Shown piece by piece: positions 24,503-34,189 of a DNA stretch of 64,000 bases. Position 1 is the first letter of the stretch; the number at the start of each line of letters is the position of its first letter. The notes beneath the pieces were generated by a model. It was given only the letters and a program-made list of their open reading frames with translations. It did not search any database and had not been told where the DNA came from. The translations under genes were made by a program, and so were the position numbers. The stretch is from Rectinema subterraneum. Lineage in GTDB: Bacteria > Spirochaetota > Spirochaetia > Treponematales > Rectinemataceae. The DNA is taken from positions 1 to 64,000 of the forward strand of contig WESA01000003.1 of the NCBI GenBank assembly GCA_009768935.1, written 5' to 3'.

Positions 24503-26092
24503 ATGGATTTCATCAGAAGCTGGATTATTCCGCCGCTTATAGGCGCTATTATCGGTTACTTTACGAATTGGCTTGCAATCAAAATGCTGTTCCGACCCTA
24601 CAAGGAAATCCGGATTGGCGGCATAAAAGTTCCATTTACGCCCGGCATCCTGCCGCGAGAGCGCGAGCGGCTCGCAGAAAGCCTTGGAGATACGGTTGCT
24701 CAGGAACTCTTGACCCCGAAAGTAATTACAGACAGGATTCATTCTCCGCAGATTCAAAAGACAGCAGCAAAGGCTGTAAGCATCGCAATAAAAGGTTTTC
24801 TGGACCAGGATGCTGAGCGCTTGTTTTTGATGCGGCACAGCGAACAGATAAGTTCGGAAGATGCAGAGGCTGCCCTTGAAGACTCTGCAGCAGGCTCTTC
24901 GCTTGCACACCAAATTATCGAATCGCTGAGGCGTCTGGTCGCTTCGGCGGACATTCAGACTGCGATCCAACACATTTTTGCTGAATTCATAACGCGACTT
25001 GGCAGACTGAAATTTCAGTCGCTCGTTTCGAAGCAGCAATTCGTCGCAGGCATCATGAAGGCTGCGGGATCCATTGGGAGCCAGAGCGTCGACTCTGATA
25101 TTGTCCATGTCCAGAGCACAGACAGCGAAAATGAATCAGGATATTCGCGTTTGAGACCAATATTGGCAGCGCTTCTGCAGCTGCCTCCCGATGCGACAAT
25201 TCGGGTTGCCACCGACAGCCTGGTTCCTCCTGCATATGCATTATTTTTGCCGGAACTGAAGCAATTCCTTCGCAGCAAGGAATTCCGGTCCCGCCTCGAA
25301 GTCGAAGGCCGTTCGTTTGTAAAAAGAGCGCTGGATCGGCTCGGACCTGTGCAGCGCCTCTTTGTTTCGCTCGCCGGGTATGAAACGAGAATCTCGCAAA
25401 GTATGCCTGAGACAATTGAAGACCTCATCAAAACAATAGAACTTCTGCTCGATGACCCCGAAGTGCCTGAGAGGCTGGCAGAAGCTGCATGCGCCACAAT
25501 CGTCTCGCGCCGCGCAAAAACAGGACCAGCCAGCACCGCAGCCTCCATGCAGCGAGAGAACATAGCTTCAGCAATCGGGCAGTCGCTCAAGGAATCTTCC
25601 GACGAACTCAAGCTGAGAGCTGAACGGGTGTACGATGATATCGCAGATCTCAGCCTCGAAGAGCTCGCAGGAGGCCGGATGAACGCAGAGGATATTTCAG
25701 GGTTTGTCCTTTCTGCTTTTGTCCGCGCCATAGACAGCGAAAAAGAAATATCTTCCTCAACGATAGGAACACTTTTTATCGATGTACTGAAGGAATCAGC
25801 CAAAGGGAAAACAATCGCTGAATTCTTTGGAATTCAAGAGCAGGATATTGAGCAGATTTCTTATACTCTCGCCAATGCCTTGCTCCAGTTGATCGAAACG
25901 CGTATGCCTCTATTGGTCGAAGCGATGGATATAAGGGGCATGGTAGCCGAAAGAATCGACAGTCTTGACATGAAAGAAGTGGAGCGCATTGTGCTCCAGG
26001 TGGTCAGTCATGAGCTTGCATGGATCACATGGCTGGGCGGAATTCTTGGCGCAATGATTGGCTTTATACAAAGCTTGATTGCGCTTCTATAG
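24503..26092 (+). CDS. DUF445-family membrane-associated protein
   Basis: This 529-residue protein begins with a membrane segment and the DUF445 N-terminal signature: [14 protein letters not shown], then [12 protein letters not shown] and [11 protein letters not shown] long, mostly helical charged middle follows (about 60-490), and a final hydrophobic helix ([20 protein letters not shown] region, about 505-529) ends the protein, so both ends are probably in the membrane. Bacterial DUF445 proteins have no settled function. ATG 24503 directly follows the upstream stop, with GGAG seven bases upstream. Confidence 0.85.
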   Translation: MDFIRSWIIPPLIGAIIGYFTNWLAIKMLFRPYKEIRIGGIKVPFTPGILPRERERLAESLGDTVAQELLTPKVITDRIHSPQIQKTAAKAVSIAIKGFLDQDAERLFLMRHSEQISSEDAEAALEDSAAGSSLAHQIIESLRRLVASADIQTAIQHIFAEFITRLGRLKFQSLVSKQQFVAGIMKAAGSIGSQSVDSDIVHVQSTDSENESGYSRLRPILAALLQLPPDATIRVATDSLVPPAYALFLPELKQFLRSKEFRSRLEVEGRSFVKRALDRLGPVQRLFVSLAGYETRISQSMPETIEDLIKTIELLLDDPEVPERLAEAACATIVSRRAKTGPASTAASMQRENIASAIGQSLKESSDELKLRAERVYDDIADLSLEELAGGRMNAEDISGFVLSAFVRAIDSEKEISSSTIGTLFIDVLKESAKGKTIAEFFGIQEQDIEQISYTLANALLQLIETRMPLLVEAMDIRGMVAERIDSLDMKEVERIVLQVVSHELAWITWLGGILGAMIGFIQSLIALL

Positions 26093-26107
26093 CTGCCGAC
26101 CTTTTGT

Positions 26108-27454
26108 CTAGCTTTTTGAAAGAAGCTTTTTATATTCTGCGCATAAATAAAAGGAGCCTGTGACGAGAAGACTGCCACCTTTCTCTTGAGTGCGCCGTAC
26201 TGCTTCTATAATGGCTAACGCCGTGTCTTCGATGATCACGCTGTCCGTTTTTCTTTTATGGAAACTTTCAAAAACAATTTCGGGTGTACTCTGTTTGAAG
26301 CTGCCCGGGCGGGTAATGATAATGTCTTCGAATGAAGGGGCGAGCAAATCGGCCATTTCATCATGGCGCTTGTCGTATGCGCAGCCGAACAGCAATATTC
26401 GAGGCGAGGGAGCGAGTTCCAGAAAAGTCGAAAGGATTGTCCGGACCGATTCCGGAGTATGCGCGCCATCCAGCACAATAAACGGATTTCGCGAAGCAAT
26501 TTCAAAGCGAGCGAGCATTGAGGCTTTCGCGAAGCCTTCCTGCATGTGTTCAGAATGGATTGAGACAGGTAGCTGGGAGAGCGCTAGCCCTGCCAGAGCC
26601 ATATTCCCTGCATAAATCGAACCTACGAGCTGCGTCTGGACAGGACACGGGCGGCCGCCCAGAAAATTATGCACTGCAGAAGGCGCATTTTGGTCGGCTT
26701 CGAGTACACAATGCGTGCCTTCAGTATCGACCTCAACCCTGGAAACATGGATGTCACGGCCGACTACCAGGCAGGGAGCCTCCATAGCTGCTGCCTTGGC
26801 TTCAATGACTTCGAGTGCTTCGGCTTTTGGCTGAATAGTGCAAACCGGGACCTTTTTCTTGATGATTCCCGCTTTTTCGCCGGCGATGAGGCGAATAGTC
26901 GACCCGAGAAACTGCGTGTGTTCGAGCTCTATCGGGGTAATCACGCATACATCGGGAGAAACAATATTCGTCGAATCGAGACGCCCGCCAAGCCCAACCT
27001 CAATGACCTGCGCCTGGAATCCCGCCATGCGAAATGCGCAGAATGCGATAAGCGTGGTCAGTTCAAAATAGGTGGGCAGCTCGCCGCCGAAAAAATTATC
27101 GGCTGTCTTCCCCTCGACAAGCTCGAAGACCTCATCGGCTGCCCTTAGAATGATATTGTCGGGCAACTCTTTGCCTGCGCGAGTGATTCGTTCCTTCCAG
27201 GAGATTATATGCGGAGAGGTATAGAGTCCTGTGGGTATGCCCGATCTTTCGAGTGCGCTGGCGATGAATGTTGCGACTGAGCCTTTCCCCTTGGAGCCGG
27301 CGACATGGATAGTCATTCTCCCAAGGTGCGGATCGCCGAGCTGGCTGGCCATCCAGTTCATGCGGTCGAGCTTGAATTCGGTCGCTTGTCCTTTTTCCAC
27401 ATTCACATAGCCAAGGACAAAATCATAGACCTCGTCGATGGATTTGAAATGCAA
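26108..27454 (-). CDS. folC: Folylpolyglutamate synthase / dihydrofolate synthase
   Basis: A Mur-ligase-family enzyme of about 448 residues that adds glutamate to folates (and may also make dihydrofolate). The ATP loop HVAGSKGKGSVATF, the folate-binding TSPHIISWKERI segment, and LDGAHTPES in the C-terminal domain identify FolC. The N-terminus is uncertain: no ATG is available. In-frame candidates are TTG 27487, GTG 27463 and TTG 27454. I chose TTG 27454 because an extended -10 promoter (TGCTATACT) ends ten bases upstream, which would make the mRNA leaderless and would leave the other two starts untranscribed. It converges with the DUF445 gene 15 bases away. Confidence 0.9.
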   Translation of the reverse strand: MHFKSIDEVYDFVLGYVNVEKGQATEFKLDRMNWMASQLGDPHLGRMTIHVAGSKGKGSVATFIASALERSGIPTGLYTSPHIISWKERITRAGKELPDNIILRAADEVFELVEGKTADNFFGGELPTYFELTTLIAFCAFRMAGFQAQVIEVGLGGRLDSTNIVSPDVCVITPIELEHTQFLGSTIRLIAGEKAGIIKKKVPVCTIQPKAEALEVIEAKAAAMEAPCLVVGRDIHVSRVEVDTEGTHCVLEADQNAPSAVHNFLGGRPCPVQTQLVGSIYAGNMALAGLALSQLPVSIHSEHMQEGFAKASMLARFEIASRNPFIVLDGAHTPESVRTILSTFLELAPSPRILLFGCAYDKRHDEMADLLAPSFEDIIITRPGSFKQSTPEIVFESFHKRKTDSVIIEDTALAIIEAVRRTQEKGGSLLVTGSFYLCAEYKKLLSKS

Positions 27455-27464
27455 CTGATTCACA

Positions 27465-27473
27465 AGTATAGCA
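27465..27473 (-). promoter_or_regulatory. Extended -10 promoter candidate of folC
   Basis: On the minus strand TG-C-TATACT (27473-27465) fits the extended -10 consensus TGnTATAAT in all but one base. The -35 region is poor, which is usual for extended -10 promoters. It lies inside the open frame upstream of the chosen folC start. Confidence 0.45.
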
Positions 27474-27567
27474 TGCGTTTGGCGCAAGGATTCGTCAAGT
27501 AAGGTCTCTATGCATAGTCAATCAAGCCGATGACACGAGTTGCCGATAACCTATATCGAGGGTCAGC

Positions 27568-28593
27568 GTGAGAATAATCCATGCAGCTGAAATCGGGCCA
27601 TCCGCAAAGCCATCTGGTCGAAGAAGAAACCGCGGTACAGCTTTTTCTCAAAAGCCTCCATCACAGGCTGAAGAATCTGTACGTGTCGACCAGCCTCTTC
27701 ATCTGCATGATAAACAAATCATCGTCATCATTGAATCTGAAGGCGCGGTGTTCGATATTCATCGATATTGGCATGAGACGGCGTACCTTCCTTCGTTCAT
27801 CGGGTGTTTCGGAGGCAATGTCGATCCTTCGCTGAGCGGAGAAGTATGGCGCACTGTGGCCCTTAAGTCTTCTCTGAGGGGAGAGCCGCCTCTCGTCATT
27901 CTTCTCGCTGCGCTGCGTGTACTGAATACCCTTTCACCTTCAATGCAGCGAGCAGTAGTTATCAAGACACTCGAAAAATACAGCCTTTCGGAGAGTAGTA
28001 CGGAAGATCTTCTCAGACTGGATGAAAAGCATCCTGTCGAGATGATGGTGATCGACTGGCTGTCTATGGCGGAAGGCTTGATACAGGAAACAGGAAGAGT
28101 GCCGCATTTCAGCACTGCGGAGGAATTTCTGAGGAGCGTGTCATATATCGCGCCGCAATCGCAGGTTCTTGTCTATAGTACACTTGCCGAATCATCCGCC
28201 ATGAGAATGTGGCAGAGTTCCGGGCTTGGTGAATGCTTTTTCAGGATTGCTGGCAAGGAGCGGGGCAAGCCCGGAGAATACCTTCGTGCGGCGATGTCCG
28301 CTGGCTTCGAACGTTCAAGCATTGTCGCAATTGGCGCTTCCGCCGCAATGTTCCGCGCAGCGCAGCTGGCGGGAATACGGTTTTTCCCAATAGTGCCCGA
28401 GCAGGAAGAAGAGAGCTGGAAAATTCTTGCTGAACAATGGTTTCCGGCATATCTTCGTGGAGAGGCCTGGAAAATAGATATGCAAGCAGAAAGATTTTAC
28501 GAGCAGATGTGCCATGAGTTCAATGTGCGCGAAACCGCAGAAGAAATCGGCAGGAAATTTGGCCTGCAACAATCAAAGCCTAAGTTCGTATAA
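27568..28593 (+). CDS. HAD-like protein with altered catalytic motif
   Basis: This 341-residue protein uses GTG 27568 with GAGGG five bases upstream. After a basic N-terminal stretch of about 45 residues, the strand IIVIIESEGAVFD (51-63) occupies the place of HAD motif I (DxDxT), and VLVYSTLAESS and IVAIGASAAMFRAAQLAGIRFFPI resemble HAD motifs II and IV. The nucleophile aspartates are replaced by Glu56 and Glu58, so phosphatase activity is doubtful. The HAD relation is a judgement from these strands. Its last 21 bases overlap, tail to tail, the end of the RarA-fusion gene. Confidence 0.6.
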   Translation: MRIIHAAEIGPSAKPSGRRRNRGTAFSQKPPSQAEESVRVDQPLHLHDKQIIVIIESEGAVFDIHRYWHETAYLPSFIGCFGGNVDPSLSGEVWRTVALKSSLRGEPPLVILLAALRVLNTLSPSMQRAVVIKTLEKYSLSESSTEDLLRLDEKHPVEMMVIDWLSMAEGLIQETGRVPHFSTAEEFLRSVSYIAPQSQVLVYSTLAESSAMRMWQSSGLGECFFRIAGKERGKPGEYLRAAMSAGFERSSIVAIGASAAMFRAAQLAGIRFFPIVPEQEEESWKILAEQWFPAYLRGEAWKIDMQAERFYEQMCHEFNVRETAEEIGRKFGLQQSKPKFV

Positions 28594-30840
28594 GGAAACG
28601 AATATTGGCCAGGAAGGGGAGCGGTTGTACCGCTGGACGATTCCTTCCATCATCTTTATGTCTTTCTGATTAAATATCGATCGGAAGACTTTCCCGTAGG
28701 CGGTTCCCGGATCGAGCCATTGTGCAAGTTCCTCATCGTCGATTGGGCGCGTAAAGGCGCCATTCAACGTTATGCTTTCCAATATTGCTTCCGGAAAATG
28801 AGGGTGGAGCACATCGCGCCAATTGCTGCGGTTTTGCTGGGTGTGGGGTTTTGCTGCGTAAGTCGGCCCGCCTTGCCTTTCCAGTTCAAATTCTCTCAGC
28901 CTTTCGAGAAATTTTGTTTCTTCTTTTCCTAGATTTGCGACGGCCGAGAGTGCGCCCGACAACATCGAAGAGCGCGATGCATCGATATCGAAAGCAAAAA
29001 ATCGCGCTGTTTTCGAAGCTGCTTGCTTTGCCTGGAAAGCGAGTGTTTCAATCACGCTAAGGGGGATTCTTTCGACTTCGCATACAAGAATGAACGCAGG
29101 CTGGGCTTCCTCCAGAAATGCGGAGATCTTCTTTGGACCTTCTGAGCCATTGTTGCATTCATCATAGAGCAGAATCTCGGGCTGCAATATTTCTGTAATG
29201 GCTTTGGAGAGATTCTCGAGTTGCATCCGCGCCGATTCATCATTGAGCACAGCGAACACCTTCCCCTCGCTGCTGCGGCGAATCGCTTCCATTGCATAAA
29301 AACCCAAGCGGGGGTCAGTGATGAGAATGTTGTCGACCGGCGCGGGCAACACAAAGTCAAAAACAGCCTTGCGAATTGCAAGTAATCGTTCGGTAGCGGA
29401 AAATTCGCTTCGAATTCTCCAGCGCGTGCGGGATTCGCCTTCTTTTGACCATACCAGGCTTTGTGAAGAGCTCTCGTTCTCGATGTCGCTCGGAAGAACT
29501 GCAAGCTGCGCTTCGCGTCGCACCAATACTTCAGCGCGCCTCGTTCCTTCAAAGCCTATCTGGCTTGGGAAATAAAACAGCTTTCCCGCAAGAGAAGCTG
29601 GCAAATATTGCTGAGCCACCCAGTGGTCGCGGTACGCATGGGGGTACTGGTAGCCTTCGCCGTGGCCAAAAGCCGCCTTGTCACGGTTTGCATCCTTGAG
29701 ATGATCCGGTACCTCGGCCTGCTCGCTCTGGACAGCCTGCAGCGCGTCAAAATAGCCGAGTGTGGAATTGGATTTGGGGGCAAGCGCGCAGTAGAGTGTA
29801 GCTTGCGCAAGGTGGAATTGGCCTTCAGGAAGGCCTACTCTGTCGAACGCGAGAGCACATGCGCTCACAACATTGATAGCCTGCGGATCAGCAAGGCCTA
29901 TATCCTCCGAGGCAAGAATGAGAAGCCGCCTCAGAATAAAGTCGGGATCTTCGCCTGCATAGACCATTCGGGCGAGCCAGTAGAGGCTGGCATCGGGATC
30001 GGAGCCCCGCACGCTCTTGATAAATGCACTTATTGTATCGAAATGGTAATCACCGTCTTTGTCGTACAGCACAGCGCGGCGCTGAATGCTTTCCTCGGCT
30101 GCGCTCATACTGACGAAAATTTTCGAGCCTTCTGGGGGCGGCCATTGCGGAGTGCTGGTCTCGACTGCCAGCTCGAGCGCATTGAGAAGGCTGCGCGCGT
30201 CCCCATCGGCGGTATCGACAAGATGTTCAAGCGCACCCTCTTCGAATTCCACGGTGTAGAGGCCATATCCCCGTTCCTTATCCCCGAGAGTCATTTGCGC
30301 CACCCTGAAAAGGTCGTCGCGGGTCAATTGCTTCAGCACAAAAACCCTTGAGCGGGAGAGAAGAGCGCGATTTACTTCGAAAAATGGGTTTTCTGTTGTG
30401 GCGCCAATAAGAATGGCTGTTCCATTTTCAATCCATGGAAGGAGGGCGTCCTGCTGGCTTTTGTTCCACCGGTGCACTTCGTCGATAAAAAGAATAGTCT
30501 TCCGCCCATACATATCGCGATAGGTCTTGGCCTGCTCGATCGCCTCGCGCAGGTCGGCGACGCCCGAAAGCACCGCGTTCAGCGTAATGAAATGGCTTTT
30601 CGTCGTGTTTGCGATAATGCGTGCAAGCGTTGTTTTGCCTGTGCCAGGTGGCCCCGCAAATATCACCGAGCTGAGCTGGTCTTTCTGGATTGCACGCCTG
30701 AGCAGTCTGCCTTCCCCTACAATGTGTTCCTGGCCCACAAACTCATCGAGTGTGCGTGGGCGCATTCGGCTGGCGAGAGGCTCGCCACTTTCGGGGGAAT
30801 GCGCAACAGCTCCAGGGCTGAAAAGAGGGTGCGAAGGCAT
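28573..30840 (-). CDS. rarA: RarA/MgsA-type AAA+ ATPase fused to a C-terminal methyltransferase-like domain
   Basis: A 755-residue protein. Residues 20-435 are a replication-associated recombination protein: Walker A GPPGTGKT (63-70), Walker B ILFIDEVHRW (116-125), the sensor GATTENP, and the KSVRGSDPDASLYWLARM tetramerisation region. RarA acts at stalled replication forks. E. coli RarA ends near residue 447, but here about 300 more residues follow. They contain a Rossmann-like pattern (FVLPAPVDNILITDPRLG and FAVLNDESARM) that resembles a SAM-dependent methyltransferase, as in fusions reported from other phyla, but without clear catalytic motifs. ATG 30840 starts one base after the stop of the upstream lipoprotein gene. 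Confidence 0.85.
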   Translation of the reverse strand: MPSHPLFSPGAVAHSPESGEPLASRMRPRTLDEFVGQEHIVGEGRLLRRAIQKDQLSSVIFAGPPGTGKTTLARIIANTTKSHFITLNAVLSGVADLREAIEQAKTYRDMYGRKTILFIDEVHRWNKSQQDALLPWIENGTAILIGATTENPFFEVNRALLSRSRVFVLKQLTRDDLFRVAQMTLGDKERGYGLYTVEFEEGALEHLVDTADGDARSLLNALELAVETSTPQWPPPEGSKIFVSMSAAEESIQRRAVLYDKDGDYHFDTISAFIKSVRGSDPDASLYWLARMVYAGEDPDFILRRLLILASEDIGLADPQAINVVSACALAFDRVGLPEGQFHLAQATLYCALAPKSNSTLGYFDALQAVQSEQAEVPDHLKDANRDKAAFGHGEGYQYPHAYRDHWVAQQYLPASLAGKLFYFPSQIGFEGTRRAEVLVRREAQLAVLPSDIENESSSQSLVWSKEGESRTRWRIRSEFSATERLLAIRKAVFDFVLPAPVDNILITDPRLGFYAMEAIRRSSEGKVFAVLNDESARMQLENLSKAITEILQPEILLYDECNNGSEGPKKISAFLEEAQPAFILVCEVERIPLSVIETLAFQAKQAASKTARFFAFDIDASRSSMLSGALSAVANLGKEETKFLERLREFELERQGGPTYAAKPHTQQNRSNWRDVLHPHFPEAILESITLNGAFTRPIDDEELAQWLDPGTAYGKVFRSIFNQKDIKMMEGIVQRYNRSPSWPIFVSLYELRL

Positions 30841-30841
30841 A

Positions 30842-32035
30842 CTATTCGGCTGTCCAGCCACTCCAGGCTCCGGCGCCGGCATTCGCTGTAGGATCGAAGA
30901 TGTTTTTGTAAAGCGCATAGGAATCCGTGCCGCCGGCTGCAAGCATCACATAGAGAATATTTGCATCGTTTGACGGCTGCCAGAAGCCGATTACATGCTT
31001 CGACAGCATGGTGCTCAGGTACACACTTGAGGAAGTCGATATGTAGTTTGAGCCATTTTCCTTGAGAGACCCTGTTCCTGTTTCATCGTATTCATAGTAT
31101 CCATAGGTAGCAATGCCTTTGCCGACCATAATTGTCTTGGTTGCAGCCGGCTGTGTCAAAAGAAAAAGCGGGCCAAGTTTTGTCGAAGCCTTGATGGTGA
31201 TCTGGGTCCACGCTCCAGATTGGAGGCTATATACAAGCCCATCGCTTCGCGAAATCAGAACTCGACCTGCGCTATCCGTCGCAAGTCCAATCAGCCCCTG
31301 AGCAAGTGCAGGAGCTGTATCTTCAGTCATTGCACCAGCTGAGCCATGGTACGCAGCGCTGTCGGAAATTGCCCAATATTCGCTGCCATCCCAGACAATA
31401 TCGATGAGCGGGCGGCTGATATTTGCTATGCCTGCACTCTTGAATGCAGCGCCATCATAATAGTAAAGAGAGTACGTACCCGACGCATGGAAAGCAACAA
31501 ACAGAGTTCCATTTGCGCACTTGAGCCAGTCGACCGCCGCGCTGCTCCCGATTGATGCAGCCGCATTCATAGCGGTCCATGTCGCTCCGCTGTCAATTGT
31601 TTTGTATACATCTACAAGTACATTATTGCTGTTGGCTTTTGCTACATATACTTTTGCGCCGTCCGACGCCAGCCCTGCGGCGAAATAATCTGTAGAGCCG
31701 TTTACCGAAAGGACATTCCAGGAAGCGCTTCCATCGATTGGGCGCCAGACAACTTGCCCAAGGAGCGCATAGTAATTTGCTGCATCATTTGCCATTGCGC
31801 GCACAGTGACATTCTTGAAAAGGTCGACGCCAACCTGCTTTGTTTCCTGACTTATGCTCTTGAAAATGCTGAATGAATTGTCGCACCCTGCAAACAGCAC
31901 AAGCAATGTCAGAGCCAGCGCCGCATACAGACCTGCAATGTCGGAGCCCTTCCTGGATAAAGCAGCATTCTTCTGCTTTGCCCGTCCGGTTGCGAGAGTC
32001 TTATCTAATTTTATGCTATACCCAAAAATATTCAT
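30842..32035 (-). CDS. Lipoprotein with beta-propeller-like repeats, unknown function
   Basis: This 397-residue protein has an unusually long n-region (about 38 residues) before a hydrophobic segment and the lipobox FAGC. The mature part has repeated strand patterns with motifs such as KTIDSGATWTAM and ATDSAGRVLISRSDG, which resemble BNR/sialidase-type propeller blades. No enzyme motif is evident. ATG 32035 has AGGAG eight bases upstream. It lies 18 bases after the barrel-like gene and one base before the RarA fusion, so all are probably one transcript. Confidence 0.65.
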   Translation of the reverse strand: MNIFGYSIKLDKTLATGRAKQKNAALSRKGSDIAGLYAALALTLLVLFAGCDNSFSIFKSISQETKQVGVDLFKNVTVRAMANDAANYYALLGQVVWRPIDGSASWNVLSVNGSTDYFAAGLASDGAKVYVAKANSNNVLVDVYKTIDSGATWTAMNAAASIGSSAAVDWLKCANGTLFVAFHASGTYSLYYYDGAAFKSAGIANISRPLIDIVWDGSEYWAISDSAAYHGSAGAMTEDTAPALAQGLIGLATDSAGRVLISRSDGLVYSLQSGAWTQITIKASTKLGPLFLLTQPAATKTIMVGKGIATYGYYEYDETGTGSLKENGSNYISTSSSVYLSTMLSKHVIGFWQPSNDANILYVMLAAGGTDSYALYKNIFDPTANAGAGAWSGWTAE

Positions 32036-32053
32036 CAATTACTCTCCTTGGAA

Positions 32054-32650
32054 TTAGAAGAGGTACTGGGCGCCAATCGAGAATTCAAGAAAACTGGCGT
32101 AGCTGTTAAGGTTCGCATAGCTGCCCAGATGGAGCTCCGGCACGAACCACCACATGAGTTTTCCGCCTATGCTCCAGGATTCGCTGATGTATCGCGATAT
32201 TCCTCCGCCCAGCTTTGCTATCGGCGAAATAATCCCATTCCCCGAAAGCCGCATGACATTCATGCCAATTTCGGCAGATATATCAAACTCCATCGGGTCG
32301 GTTCCGAATACCCATGTCGACGACACGCAGACAGGAGCCAAGAACAAGGTCCTTCCGCCAACGGTAGTTACAAAAGATCCAGCGATGGACCCCCCGACGC
32401 CCAAATTTTTCCCAAGCATATATCGGTACAGCACGCTGAACGCCGCACCCGGACTCATGTTCGGCGTCGAAATCATCGCAAAATTGCTGTCGAGCACAAA
32501 AAGAGGAAGAAATCCTCCCGGTGAAATCTCAATCGATTGGCTGCCTTTCTTGCGGTTTGCGGCGAAAGGATCAGCGCTATCCTGAGCCCATACCATTCCT
32601 ATGCAGAGCACCAAAAGGACTATTGCTGCTGCAACTAGCTTTTTCTTCAT
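32054..32650 (-). CDS. Probable outer-membrane beta-barrel protein
   Basis: A 198-residue protein with a clear signal peptide (MKKKLVAAAIVLLVLCIGMVWA, only the pattern is stated) and alternating amphipathic strands with Gly/Ser/Tyr turns, ending in AQYLF. This fits a small eight-stranded outer-membrane barrel. ATG 32650 has GGGAGG four bases upstream. It is the second gene of the minus-strand unit that ends with the RarA fusion. No family is recognised. Confidence 0.65.
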   Translation of the reverse strand: MKKKLVAAAIVLLVLCIGMVWAQDSADPFAANRKKGSQSIEISPGGFLPLFVLDSNFAMISTPNMSPGAAFSVLYRYMLGKNLGVGGSIAGSFVTTVGGRTLFLAPVCVSSTWVFGTDPMEFDISAEIGMNVMRLSGNGIISPIAKLGGGISRYISESWSIGGKLMWWFVPELHLGSYANLNSYASFLEFSIGAQYLF

Positions 32651-32666
32651 CGATCCTCCCCGGTCG

Positions 32667-33287
32667 CTATTCTTTTCTGGAGCGAGCATGACTTGGCATT
32701 TTTCGATGCACACGGGCAATCGTCTTGAAATAATAACCGTTCAAGGGTGATTCTGGTAACTCAGCAAGATATAGCACAAGTTCATATTTTTTAAAACTGA
32801 GGGGAGATTGCAGCTCAGGCAAGCTTCCACTTCCCAACCATATACCGTTATAGGTCCCTGCCGGAGATTCCCGACACACCAGCCCCGCATCGTGCGCAAA
32901 TTGATGCATTGCTTCTTGGAGCTTGCCAGAATCGATGTCCCTAGAGAATTCGAGAATGATTTCTCCGCCTCGTTGCACTACAGATTCAAATCGAAATACA
33001 TCTGGAAGAGCTGCGCAAATCTCTTGTGCATGCTGGACGAGAGCCTGCTGGAAAAACTGCTCATTCGAGGCCTTGGAGCCCGCTCCTGGATAGCCTTCTT
33101 CGGAAAAGGTTTCGTTTGAAATAGCTCGGGCCTGGGATAATTGGGAGTCGAACCATCCGCATATAAAGCCTTCCGGCAAGGCCATAGGGAGGGGGTCGGT
33201 CTCCCAATTCATGGCAAGGCGCTTGAGGGCGCGGATTTGCTGTATCAGGTTGCCATGAGGGCGCACAAGCAGCATATAGCATCGCAT
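32667..33287 (-). CDS. Conserved-looking protein of unknown function
   Basis: This 206-residue soluble protein begins MRCYMLLVRPHG and has no signal peptide. Its N-terminal MLLVRPHGNLIQQIRALK and later IILEFSRDI pattern give a mixed alpha/beta look, distantly like 2H-phosphoesterases, but the paired HxT/S motifs are absent, so I do not assign it. ATG 33287 is chosen because a TATACT box ends eight bases upstream, which rules out the in-frame TTG at 33311. It is the first gene of the four-gene unit. Confidence 0.6.
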   Translation of the reverse strand: MRCYMLLVRPHGNLIQQIRALKRLAMNWETDPLPMALPEGFICGWFDSQLSQARAISNETFSEEGYPGAGSKASNEQFFQQALVQHAQEICAALPDVFRFESVVQRGGEIILEFSRDIDSGKLQEAMHQFAHDAGLVCRESPAGTYNGIWLGSGSLPELQSPLSFKKYELVLYLAELPESPLNGYYFKTIARVHRKMPSHARSRKE

Positions 33288-33295
33288 ATCGAACC

Positions 33296-33301
33296 AGTAT
33301 A
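33296..33301 (-). promoter_or_regulatory. -10 box of the 33287-28573 operon
   Basis: On the minus strand TATACT (33301-33296) ends eight bases before ATG 33287. No convincing -35 is present at 16-18 bases. The spacing matches the leaderless pattern seen at other genes. Confidence 0.45.
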
Positions 33302-33418
33302 AACCGTACAAAGCTCTTTAGGAATAATGCGAACTGGAAAGCGAAATATTGTCTTCATCTCAATCCATAGTACAAAATCGAGAGCCATGGTATACTAAAA
33401 AAAATAAGGCAGGATCTC

Positions 33419-34189
33419 ATGAAAAGGAAAACGGAAGAGCTGGCAGCATTTTTAATCGATACAATTTCGCGCTGGTCAGGTGTGGATTGTATCTGCGTGG
33501 ATCTTCGTTCGCAGAACGATGAGCTCGACCCGCACTATGCTCTTGTGTTCGATGTGTATTATCGGCGCGGAGTTCCCTCTGCAGAAAAAAGGGAACAGCT
33601 TTTCAAAAATCCTGGCGCGTTCGAATCTGCACCGGGTGGCATGAAAGATCGATTCTTTCTCGATGAGATACCCATTCGGGTTGAATACAAGCATATCCCC
33701 GTAGTGCAGGATATGGTCGAACGGCCGCTCCATCATATCAAACTGCTCAAGAATACAGGCACCTATCCATTGTACCGGCTTCTCAAATTTCCCCTTGTTT
33801 TTTCCAGAAGCGATTGGATAGATCGCATGCGAGCACAGCTCAACAGCTTTCCTGAAGAAGCATGGAAGGGGCTTTTTGATAGTTTTTCCGCTAAAATGGA
33901 ACATTATCTCTCCGATTTTGGTGCTGCAGCGGTGTCTGAAAACCAATTTTTCCGTCTTATGTCACGGGCGGGCTTCCTGCGATTTGCCGGAGCTTCGATT
34001 TTCATGTTCAATCATGCTTTCGAACCTTCGCATGCCGAATACGAAGCGCAACTCAAGGACTTGACTAATCTTCCAGCAAATCTCGCCAGTCTCTGGGACG
34101 CGATTTCGGGCGAACGCAACGATCTCACTGAATTCCGCAAATTCGAACTCGCACGTTTGCTCGCGCGGGAGATTTTCGAACTGCAATAA
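33419..34189 (+). CDS. Unknown protein, faintly nucleotidyltransferase-like
   Basis: A 256-residue soluble protein starting at ATG 33419 with AGGA four bases upstream. The N-terminal part has strands VDCICVDLRSQND and YALVFDVYYRRG, which could be read as a diverged nucleotidyltransferase fold with an Asp pair, followed by a helical C-terminal half (about 120-250). No GS-x(9)-DxD catalytic signature is visible, so the relation is weak. It overlaps the next gene by one base (TAATG), indicating coupling with the HELSH lipoprotein. Confidence 0.55.
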   Translation: MKRKTEELAAFLIDTISRWSGVDCICVDLRSQNDELDPHYALVFDVYYRRGVPSAEKREQLFKNPGAFESAPGGMKDRFFLDEIPIRVEYKHIPVVQDMVERPLHHIKLLKNTGTYPLYRLLKFPLVFSRSDWIDRMRAQLNSFPEEAWKGLFDSFSAKMEHYLSDFGAAAVSENQFFRLMSRAGFLRFAGASIFMFNHAFEPSHAEYEAQLKDLTNLPANLASLWDAISGERNDLTEFRKFELARLLAREIFELQ

